Below, piece after piece: positions 19,255 through 27,909 of a stretch of 64,000 nt of DNA. The notes below the pieces were generated by a model. It saw only the letters and a list, made by a program, of their open reading frames with translations, made no database searches and was not told the origin of the DNA. Every line of letters begins with the position of its first letter. Within the stretch, counting starts at the first letter, position 1. The stretch is from Rhynchopus sp. YZ270_cl-10. Its lineage: Eukaryota; Euglenozoa; Diplonemea; Diplonemida; Diplonemidae. The DNA lies in the NCBI GenBank assembly GCA_964035575.1, contig OZ037835.1, forward strand, positions 1,736,001 to 1,800,000, given 5' to 3'. A program made the translations under genes and the position numbers.

Positions 19255-21879
19255 ATGGTGTCATGCGGGATCCAGTCGCTGACAGTGCTGCTGTGTGTGG
19301 TGCTGATTCTGTCGACAGGTGCGATCATCGGTGGCTTCACTCTGACAACATGGGACGACCTTCTGGAGAAGGCACGTGACACAGGTGACGAAGGCTTTGG
19401 GATGTGTCTCGACAGTGGTACGGCGGACATTGAAACGGTCTCGGCACGCTACCTGCGCTCCGTCCTTGGCAACGTGGACACGGCAGTGAAGGAGTTCTTG
19501 AAGGTGCCTGAGCAACTGGTGCTTTCTATGGCCAACCTTGCGAACGCGCACCACCCAAACATCAGCACGAGCCCCGCCTTTGCGGATACGGTGCTGCGCC
19601 CTGCTTTTGTCTCCGCTTTCCGCGCTGGGGCGTCGTCTGGATTGGAATTCATGGCGTACGAAACGTACCCGTGGTCCCCAGCACATCCTGTTCCGTGGCA
19701 GCCTGGGGACGGGTTTGCAGGGTGGGGTTCCCGGATTGCGTTTAAGTATGTAAGTGCTAGCAGCGGTATCCTTCCGACGAACGGCACCCAGGTCCTCCTG
19801 GTGTACGACATGCGTGACCGTGCGACGGGGGCGCTGGGTATATCTGACTGGGTCTCCTTCGCGGAAGCCACGAACAGAGGTGATACCAGGTTCCCGCATC
19901 AGCCGTGCAATCACTGGCCGGACTACAACAAGAACGAGGTTCGTGGTCACTGCATGTATCCTATCGTTGCAATCGCACCCCCTGGCTCGGTAGGCCAGCT
20001 AGCCCGTGGCAAGCAGATCTACAACCTGGGTGCCAATGACCCACCCCTGTACCCCCAGGATACACTGATCTACACAAACGTAAGGGTGGAATGGAGCATT
20101 ATGTACTGGGAGCTGAGCTACACCTACACCCACCCAGAGATGTACACGATGTACCCCAAGCAGGGCAAGCGTGTGGGTGTCATCAGATCTATGGTGACCG
20201 GGTCCGGGGTAACCGATGCGGTGAACGCACAGCTGCTCCCAGACGACACGTCGCTGTACCTGGTGGAGTACGATCGTGTGTCAGACACAACGGGAACGCT
20301 TGTCGCGTACAACAGAGGAAGGCATATTTCGTTCGAAATGCGTCTGAATGGCGTGGGCGTTCTAACTCCGTTTTCAGTGAGCTTCAACATCACGAACCAC
20401 TCAATGGAAGACGCCACGTCACACATCCCCTCAGTGATTGCAGAGCACGGGCGGTTTGTGTTCACACACCCACAGAACTACAGAGACCTTGTGGAGATGA
20501 CAGAGGACTCCTTCCTGAAGTGGTCTGACTCGAATGGCACGGAGTACTGGACAATCGCAACGACAATTGAACACAAAACGATCAAATTATTTGCGAACCT
20601 TCTTGTGCCGAGAGAGTCCGTGATGGAGACAATTGATGCGTCGACGAATGCAATCCGTGCGAAGGTGGCATCAGATCTGTCCTCTGCAGACGCACAGAAG
20701 GAGGATGCGGTGATTGTGATGGTGGTTGTGACGGTCATTGCGATCACGGGACTCCTGGCCATTGCTGTTGTGTTCACACGCTACATCACGTCACCTCTGC
20801 TGAAGCTTGGGAGTGAGATGGCAAGTGTGGCTGTGATGGACCTGGAGGCTGTGGACACAGGCCGTGCAGTGTCGCAGCTGAGTGAAGTGGGGATGATGCA
20901 GCGCAGCTTTGTTACCATGGTGGCAAACCTGGTGGAGTACCGGAACTACATGCCGCAGAGTGTGCTTGTCAACGACAGTGATAACAATAAGGACGTGTCC
21001 GAGACGAAGTCTTCCACACAGGATACGAAGTCGCAGTCAGGCATGTCTGCTTCAGGTACGTCGCAGTCACAGAGTTCAGTTGCTGTTATGCAGAACCAGA
21101 AGGCACTGCTGCGTGTGGAAGGGATGAAGAAGAAGAAAGTGTCGCTGGCACACATGAACGTCGTGTCGTGGCACGCCTTCATCAAGAAGCACAAGGACGC
21201 AGAGGTGCTCTCCGCACACGGTGGTATTGTGGAGCACATCATGTCAGCAGTGCAGCACAACAAAGGTGTGTGCGACACGTTCGCAGGGGACAAGATGCTT
21301 GCCACCTTCAACGCCTTTGTTCCGAAGCCTTCGCACAGTGTTGCCTGTGTGAAGGCTGCACACGAAGCAGCAACAGCACTTGGCGATGTGCACAAGATCT
21401 CGTACGGGTGCACGACAGGCGAGGCACGTGTCGGGAACATGGGCTGCAACGGGATGAAGAAGATGTCGATTCTTTCGCAGTCCATGTCGTGGGTGGTTGT
21501 CCTTGAGCGTTGGAACAAGGAGCACAACCTGCCTGGTGTGGTTGACCGTGCTGTGTCGCGTGAGGCGGAGGGACAGGTGGTACTGCGTTGTTCTGGTGCG
21601 ATGCTGTACGAGAAGCTGAGCGAGAAGGTACAGACCGTGTTTACCGTACGTGGGCTGTGCAGCAGTGCAGACGAGGAGTGGATGTACCAGCTGGAGTCTG
21701 CCGCAAACAACCCGCACACACTGTGGAACGAGGTCTTCGAGCACATCATCAAACAGGACTTTGAGAAGGCGTCTTCTCTGCTGGACACCGTCGCTCAGGA
21801 CCAACGCACACAGTACGAAGAGCTTGCCGGCTATGTGCGGCAGAAGGCTTATGCACCGTACGTTGTGGTCATGCACTGA
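19255..21879 (+). CDS. Two-pass membrane receptor with degenerate class III nucleotide cyclase domain, copy 1 (874 aa)
   Basis: Residues 7-28 form a signal-anchor or first TM; ~30-480 an extracellular region (Cache-like by layout, not by motif); ~486-507 a second TM (VIVMVVVTVIAITG...). A HAMP-like linker (TRYITSPLLKLG) and a Ser/Gln-rich stretch follow. At ~628-800 lies a class III cyclase fold: VSLAHMNVV, FAGDKMLATF, TTGEARVGNMG, LSQSMSWVVVLER. Active cyclases have Asp in the first motif (F-x-D-I) and N...R in the last. Here these are Asn, Ser and Val; only the second metal Asp (GDK, ~680) remains. It is therefore probably a pseudocyclase, acting as a binding or dimerisation module. It lies 0.8 kb after the NACHT gene. 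Copy 2 at 34840 differs mainly in the ectodomain. Confidence 0.82.
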   Translation: MVSCGIQSLTVLLCVVLILSTGAIIGGFTLTTWDDLLEKARDTGDEGFGMCLDSGTADIETVSARYLRSVLGNVDTAVKEFLKVPEQLVLSMANLANAHHPNISTSPAFADTVLRPAFVSAFRAGASSGLEFMAYETYPWSPAHPVPWQPGDGFAGWGSRIAFKYVSASSGILPTNGTQVLLVYDMRDRATGALGISDWVSFAEATNRGDTRFPHQPCNHWPDYNKNEVRGHCMYPIVAIAPPGSVGQLARGKQIYNLGANDPPLYPQDTLIYTNVRVEWSIMYWELSYTYTHPEMYTMYPKQGKRVGVIRSMVTGSGVTDAVNAQLLPDDTSLYLVEYDRVSDTTGTLVAYNRGRHISFEMRLNGVGVLTPFSVSFNITNHSMEDATSHIPSVIAEHGRFVFTHPQNYRDLVEMTEDSFLKWSDSNGTEYWTIATTIEHKTIKLFANLLVPRESVMETIDASTNAIRAKVASDLSSADAQKEDAVIVMVVVTVIAITGLLAIAVVFTRYITSPLLKLGSEMASVAVMDLEAVDTGRAVSQLSEVGMMQRSFVTMVANLVEYRNYMPQSVLVNDSDNNKDVSETKSSTQDTKSQSGMSASGTSQSQSSVAVMQNQKALLRVEGMKKKKVSLAHMNVVSWHAFIKKHKDAEVLSAHGGIVEHIMSAVQHNKGVCDTFAGDKMLATFNAFVPKPSHSVACVKAAHEAATALGDVHKISYGCTTGEARVGNMGCNGMKKMSILSQSMSWVVVLERWNKEHNLPGVVDRAVSREAEGQVVLRCSGAMLYEKLSEKVQTVFTVRGLCSSADEEWMYQLESAANNPHTLWNEVFEHIIKQDFEKASSLLDTVAQDQRTQYEELAGYVRQKAYAPYVVVMH

Positions 21880-21887
21880 GATTGCTT

Positions 21888-22075
21888 GTTCTTGGGACTC
21901 GCTGTGCGCGACAAAACTGTGCGTGAACTTTGGCATGACCACTGGTGAGGAGGTGGCAGTGATTCGGGCATTGTCGTGGGTACAGCATTGCTGTGTCCGC
22001 GATGGATGCAAAGTGCTGTGTGATTGCGATGACAAGACTGTGCGTGTGTGCAGCATGAAAAAATGTTTGGGTTGA
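21888..22075 (+). pseudogene. WD40-gene tail fragment behind cyclase copy 1
   Basis: Starting a few bases after the cyclase-like stop, the sequence matches the last WD40 repeats of the NACHT gene (compare 18202-18340): 'gcatgaccactggtgag', 'aggtggcagt', 'gcgatggatg', 'actgtgcgtgtgtg'. The frame is lost and it is only a scrap. Similar scraps follow the other two cyclase-like copies, so it marks an old tandem duplication and is not a gene. Confidence 0.8.
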
Positions 22076-22733
22076 ACAAGATAAGATTGCGTTACTTTTA
22101 TCGAACACATTTTATTCTCCACCCCGTACCCAAAACGTAAACACCACTTTTGAATAAGAATATTTTTTTATAAGCCAAAAATTTGGAGCGTTTTCCGGGG
22201 GGGGTAATCGCGCTAAATCGGGTGTCATCGGCCGTCATCGGGCGTCATCGGGTGTCATCGGGCGTCATCGGGTGTCATCGCAAAAGTGGGCTTTTTTTGC
22301 TGGAACGGGCCAGTATGAGAGGAACATGTTGCCTCGCCACACATCCCGATGAACTCTTGACGCAGCAGGAACAAAGATCTCGTCGTACCTGTATGTGTGT
22401 AGAGTGATGATGAGAGCACAAAATTATTTCTGCTGTGGTATTACGTGCATGATTTCAAATTGGCGTGTCATCCATGCGCGAGTGTAGCATCCGTTTACTA
22501 AAATAATTTGTTGTGTGTTGGGTGAGTGTGACATTGTGAGGGTGTGACGTGTGGGTGCGTGCAGATCATTTAATTAATTACAATACCCCGGGCCCCCCCG
22601 ATTTTTTTCTGCACTGACTGAGAAACAGTGGAGAGCAGCACTGTGCAGGACTGTGCGCGATGACCTGACGCGCCGTTGGGAGAATTGCACGGGAAAGGAG
22701 TAAGGAGTTGCTGCACATCGATGCGCACTCCTC

Positions 22734-22949
22734 TTGGAACACCCGGAAGACAAGAGTACAAGCACCCTCCTCACCTTCATCGAAGATAACTGCACTCAGG
22801 TAGACATACGTGACATGGTCGCGATGGGGGCGATTGTACGCGACTGGGAGGTCCTCAAAGCAACACGCCCACCACACATCTCAGGCAGAGCTCATCTCGA
22901 AAGCTACATGACTTCGGGAAAAGAAACACCACTTGGTGTGGCGCCCTAA
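22734..22949 (+). CDS. Unrecognised 71-aa ORF
   Basis: An ATG-initiated frame of ordinary, non-repetitive composition (LLTFIEDNCTQVDIRDMVAM ...) in an otherwise repeat-built block. Acidic and hydrophobic residues alternate as in a helical protein. I recognise no family. The upstream bases 22620-22733 look similarly complex, so it may be one exon or the remnant of a transposon gene. Nothing around it indicates a function. Confidence 0.3.
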   Translation: MEHPEDKSTSTLLTFIEDNCTQVDIRDMVAMGAIVRDWEVLKATRPPHISGRAHLESYMTSGKETPLGVAP

Positions 22950-23149
22950 CCGATTCCCCGTGTTTCTACCAGTTGTCATGCTGATAAGGGGGGTATACCG
23001 GTGTTGGAAAAATATTTTGTTTTCGTTGGTGAAGCTTTTAAACGCCGGTATTTGCATTTCCGGAATCCGTCCGGCCAGTGGTGGGGTCAATTTTCCGAAA
23101 TGGACAAGTTCTCGTTTTTGGTCAATTTCTGCACAGAACACAGTACACA

Positions 23150-23852
23150 GCATACACCGTATACACCGTATACACAGTATACACAGTATACACAGTATAC
23201 ACAGTATACACAGTATACACAGTATACACAGTATACACAGTATACACAGTATACACAGTATACACAGTATACACCGTATACACCGTATACACCGTATACA
23301 CCGTATACACCGTATACACCGTATACACCGTATACACAGTATACACAGTATACACAGTATACACAGTATACACAGTATACACAGTATACACAGTATACAC
23401 AGTATACACAGTATACACAGTATACACCGTATACACCGTATACACCGTATACACCGTATACACCGTATACACAGTATACACAGTATACACAGTATACACA
23501 GTATACACAGTATACACAGTATACACAGTATACACAGTATACACAGTATACACAGTATACACAGTATACACCGTATACACCGTATACACCGTATACACCG
23601 TATACACCGTATACACCGTATACACCGTATACACCGTATACACCGTATACACCGTATACACCGTATACACCGTATACACCGTATACACAGTATACACAGT
23701 ATACACAGTATACACAGTATACACAGTATACACAGTATACACAGTATACACAGTATACACAGTATACACAGTATACACAGTATACACAGTATACACAGTA
23801 TACACAGTATACACAGTATACACAGTATACACAGTATACACAGTATACACAG
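23150..23852. repeat. 9-bp tandem array, (CAGTATACA)n with CCGTATACA blocks
   Basis: About 77 tandem copies of a 9-bp unit. Two variants, cagtataca and ccgtataca, come in alternating blocks (for example about 23266-23335, 23426-23470 and 23570-23685 are the ccg form), so runs of one variant were amplified together. Because 9 is divisible by 3, all frames on both strands stay open. The long frames here are artefacts of the array. Confidence 0.95.
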
Positions 23853-23863
23853 GGGATTGGGAG

Positions 23864-24497
23864 TACAGTACAGTACAGTACAGTACAGTACAGTACAGTA
23901 CAGTACAGTACAGTACAGTACAGTACAGTACAGTACAGTACAGTACAGTACAGTACAGTACAGTACAGTACAGTACAGTACAGTACAGTACAGTACAGTA
24001 CAGTACAGTACAGTACAGTACAGTACAGTACAGTACAGTACAGTACAGTACAGTACAGTACAGTACAGTACAGTACAGTACAGTACAGTACAGTACAGTA
24101 CAGTACAGTACAGTACAGTACAGTACAGTACAGTACAGTACAGTACAGTACAGTACAGTACAGTACAGTACAGTACAGTACAGTACAGTACAGTACAGTA
24201 CAGTACAGTACAGTACAGTACAGTACAGTACAGTACAGTACAGTACAGTACAGTACAGTACAGTACAGTACAGTACAGTACAGTACAGTACAGTACAGTA
24301 CAGTACAGTACAGTACAGTACAGTACAGTACAGTACAGTACAGTACAGTACAGTACAGTACAGTACAGTACAGTACAGTACAGTACAGTACAGTACAGTA
24401 CAGTACAGTACAGTACAGTACAGTACAGTACAGTACAGTACAGTACAGTACAGTACAGTACAGTACAGTACAGTACAGTACAGTACAGTACAGTACA
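23864..24497. repeat. 5-bp microsatellite (CAGTA)n, 634 bp
   Basis: About 127 uninterrupted copies of the pentamer. The sequence is nearly palindromic at short range (gtac), so it can form hairpins or slipped structures. It directly follows the 9-bp array after a 12-bp junction (ggggattgggag). The length in the assembly may be an underestimate. Confidence 0.95.
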
Positions 24498-25187
24498 CCC
24501 TACCCTACAGAAGACATGACCATGCTCAATTCAGGTGATTCCGCTTTGGATGTGGATGTGCTGGCCCTGCAGGCCCTGCACCAGGAGGCAAAACGGGTGG
24601 TAGGTCCACTGGGTTCTTTTTTATTTCCCCGCTATAAGCAGACCTCCCTCAAAGTGAGGGGGTGGTGTGGGAGCGGTTCACGTCAAAGTGTGCCCACAAT
24701 CAGAGTTCCATTTAACCTTGTGAGCAACTCACTAGTGGTAACGACCAAAATTTGTATCAATCAAGAACTTGTCCATTTTTCCGAAATGACCCCACTCCAG
24801 TGAGGGTAGAGCTCGGAAACCCGCAAACGTCGTTTATTTGGTAGTCGCTTTTTATTCAAAAGGGGAAAAAGGGGGGTGACGTTTTACCCTCAGGTATCTT
24901 CATAGGGCTTCAGGAAGCGCCACCTACCAGTCCAGGACGTGTGTGTGGGTGTGTGTCGTGTTGTGTGGCGCACATATCTTGAGTAAAGACTAAAACACCA
25001 AGGTGTTTTAGAATTTTGTTGTTGAATGACAAAGTGGTGTAGTAAATAGCCATACCTGGTCAATACCATGAACACATCTGACGGATGCTGTTCCTCTCAA
25101 GGGGCCGTGAGTGCTGAAAGTATGCACTCATACAGAGGGGGGGAAAATAATATTGTTGAAGACGACTCGCAATGTTTTTCTCTGATT
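24498..25187. other. Non-array part of the repeat block
   Basis: Positions 24518-24600 read as an ATG-led frame of normal composition (MLNSGDSALDVDVLALQALH...) that ends at a GTAGGT, as an exon would. I do not recognise it. Positions 24750-24800 are the inverted partner of 23050-23115. The rest has no feature. Confidence 0.3.
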
Positions 25188-25404
25188 CATAGTACCATAG
25201 TACCATAGTACCATAGTACCATAGTACCATAGTACCATAGTACCATAGTACCATAGTACCATAGTACCATAGTACCATAGTACCATAGTACCATAGTACC
25301 ATAGTACCATAGTACCATAGTACCATAGTACCATAGTACCATAGTACCATAGTACCATAGTACCATAGTACCATAGTACCATAGTACCATAGTACCATAG
25401 TACC
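25188..25404. repeat. 8-bp tandem array (ATAGTACC)n
   Basis: About 27 perfect copies of the octamer. Neither strand meets a stop because 24 bp (three units) encodes eight codons without stops. The minus-strand 'MVLWYYGT' frames are artefacts. A related octamer (TATGTACC) forms the array at 26556-26668. Confidence 0.95.
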
Positions 25405-25560
25405 AAAGGGGAAAAAATAAAAAAATCGTCATCGTGCTGTCATCGGCCGTCATCGGGCGTCATCGGCCGTCATCGGGTGTCATCGGGTGTCATCCCGCAG
25501 ACCGTAAAACGCTCCATTAAAAACCAAAAAAAAGAAGGGGTGTATGTGTTGACCCTCTCA

Positions 25561-25593
25561 CATACTTTCAATTCTGTGAATTGAAAGTATATG
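25561..25593. repeat. Short perfect hairpin
   Basis: 'tactttcaattc' is followed after 3 bases by its complement 'gaattgaaagta'. This is a 12-bp stem that lies between two repeat blocks. No function is suggested. Confidence 0.6.
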
Positions 25594-25761
25594 AATCTAA
25601 TAAGACATGCATGCATTTCTAGTGAAATTTTTCAGTATCCACGAGTCGTTTTTTCCCTCCCGTGCTCCCCATCTCTCGCACATACATTACATCTTCATCA
25701 GGAAAATTGTCAATTTTTCGTTCATTATTGTGAACAGCGTTTGGTGTTTTTCAAAAAAAAA

Positions 25762-26262
25762 CAAGTAATTGCTATCGGAAAAAAAACGGGGTGTGCTGTG
25801 GAACTCCACCCTATAGAAATTATCTAGAACACACCCAGCACTCTGCTCAAGCAAAAACAACAACTTTCATTCGAACACCCAGCACTCTGCTCTTCAGCAG
25901 GTATGTTAACGCTCTTCGTACGCTGCCAGACCCACTGGACGCCTGCATCTGATGAAACGTTCAAGAAGGGGGGCTGTCCTCTTCATCCAGCACCATCTGA
26001 TCGATAGCGTTGTTGGACGTCGGCTCGGCAGGCTCGGCGTGTTCCAGCTCGTTTTTGTCCACAGGGTCCCACGCAGTGTCGTCGTCGTTGGAGCAGTGTG
26101 GAAGAAGCACAGAATGCACAGACGACAACACGTAGATCACACCAGGCACATCAGCACCTCCAGCAAATCGCTAGGATGCTATGGTCGTTTCGAAAATCGC
26201 GCGGGGTTTTCCACAGCACACCCCGTTTGTTTTCTTAGCAATTACTTTTTCTTGTTGTTATT
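25762..26262. repeat. Inverted-repeat pair enclosing 400 bp
   Basis: The left arm 25762-25808 ('aagtaattgct...acggggtgtgctgtggaa') is the imperfect inverse of 26212-26255. Between them, 25961-26149 on the minus strand has a frame ending in an acidic tail (DDDTAWDPVDKNEL...VLDEEDSPPS), like the C-terminal tails of some transposases. A 20-bp 'cacccagcactctgctc' motif is repeated at 25830 and 25878. Probably a MITE or deleted transposon. No target duplication was found. Confidence 0.4.
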
Positions 26263-26555
26263 GTAATTTTCAACCACCTTCCTTCAACCCTTGTAGGATC
26301 AGTCTTATTTTTTTTCGCGAAAGTATGAAATTACATATTTCAAGAGAACAAATTAAAAAGGGTCCTTATTTCATACTAAGCAGCCGCTTATAAAATACGC
26401 GCAAAAAGTGAAAATAAGGGGCAATTAAAGTCACTTTAATTTTTAGTCGAAATAAGGGTCAAATAAGGTGCAAATCCGCGCAAAATAAGGGGCAAATAAG
26501 GGGCAAATAAAGTAAATAAGCGGCAAATAAAGTCCCGTTTATTATTTTTATTCAA

Positions 26556-26668
26556 TACCTGTGTACCTGTGTACCTATGTACCTATGTACCTATGTACCT
26601 ATGTACCTATGTACCTATGTACCTATGTACCTATGTACCTATGTACCTATGTACCTATGTACCTATGG
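26556..26668. repeat. 8-bp tandem array (TATGTACC)n
   Basis: About 13 copies of the octamer inside the left part of the outer transposon, beginning with the variant 'tgtgtacc'. The three MYLCTYVP frames here are artefacts of the array. Confidence 0.92.
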
Positions 26669-27909
26669 TACGCGACCGTGCAGTGTACCCGAAAGCCACC
26701 AAAACGCACAAAAAATCACAAAAAATCCTGCAAACCCGCTTCGGACCCGTACGGAGAGTGGCTACTCAAACACCCACTCAGCCCTTCGTCCTCTGAGGCT
26801 CCCTCATCCGTCAACGCGAGAGCCATAATAGCCGCCCCGTACCCCCTCCAGGCACAGAAAGTAAAAACTGCCCTTCCTCAGTCCGGAAGTACCACCTCAT
26901 CCGGTTCCCTGTCGTAAAAGAGGTGTAGAGGTTACGAGATACAATGCAAAAATGTTTTGGGGCTGAAAACCCCAAAACTTATTAAATCACAAACATTCAC
27001 AAAAATTCGAGGTGCGGAAGAAAAATGTGATGTGTCACATGTGTGAATTTTTGTGAATGTTTTGCGAGTTTTTTGTGAATTTCCCTCAATATTCCCATGG
27101 GTTCGGAAAATTCCTTTCGAAATCCTTTTGTCAAATCCCAAAAATGATGATATCTTTGGATACTATTCCAATCTCAATGTGTGGGTATTTATGACTTTGT
27201 TCTGAAAGTTCGAAGGGTGCACACTGCACCAAAAATATTGAACGATGGTCGTGACAGCCACTCCCACCCCCACTGCATCCCCCATTGGTCACCCAGCATA
27301 TAATATATTTGTCTGCGGTGACGGCACCTGGGCAGTACTCGTTGTTCAATGAAATACCCACACAACTATAAAAATAAGCGCAAAAATATAAAAAATAAGC
27401 GCAAAAAATAATAGAAATACGCGCAAAATGGCAAAAATATTTAATATTAAAATAATATTAAACGAAATAAGCGGTCACTTATTGACTTTAATTGCCCCTT
27501 ATTTTCAATTTATGGCGTGATCCACAGCCCTACTTGGGTAGTACTTGGGTAGTACTTGGGTAGTACTTGGGTAGTACCTGGGTAGTACTATAGCAGGGGG
27601 GGGGTGTGTGCCCTTATATTTTCCCGTGTTTTTTCTCCCAGCGTGGGGGAGTGGGGGCGGTAGGTAATTGGCTGCACTGACATCCGTCAGGCAACCAAAT
27701 CGTGTTTTAGAGTGAAATGAGGTCATTCGTGTCGACCAAATGACCAAAAAAGAAGGTGAAAGGGAAGGGAGATAGGGAGAAATACCCCCCTTCTTTATTA
27801 CCGTACTAGTAAAAATGTTGGAACGCTCAAAAAAACCCCATCCCTTTTTTTCCTCAAACCCCAAAAAACCCGTAAAACCCAGACGTATTGCATAATCGTA
27901 CAAAAAGTA

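Larger units (their letters stand above)
22184..25514. repeat. Inverted-repeat-bounded block of tandem arrays (transposon-like)
   Basis: The edges share an inverted motif: ggagcgttttccgg at 22184 and the complement of 'cgtaaaacgctcc' ending at 25514. Near both edges is the same 10-bp minisatellite 'gtcatcggg(c/t)' in direct orientation (22222-22285, 25436-25498). Inside are 9-bp, 5-bp and 8-bp arrays, a 71-aa frame and an inner pair of inverted repeats (23050-23115 against 24750-24800, 'gtggggtca...ccgaaatggacaagttct'). A clear target duplication is not visible, so the element status is inferred. Confidence 0.5.

Noticed and set aside
23150-23852. CRISPR-like array
   Set aside because: Units are contiguous 9-mers without unique spacers, and the DNA is eukaryotic.
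23001-24803. Long ORFs of 450-600 codons across the tandem arrays, on both strands
   Set aside because: The arrays consist of 9- and 5-bp units without stops in any frame. The ORFs encode only array-derived repeats and have no independent coding evidence.
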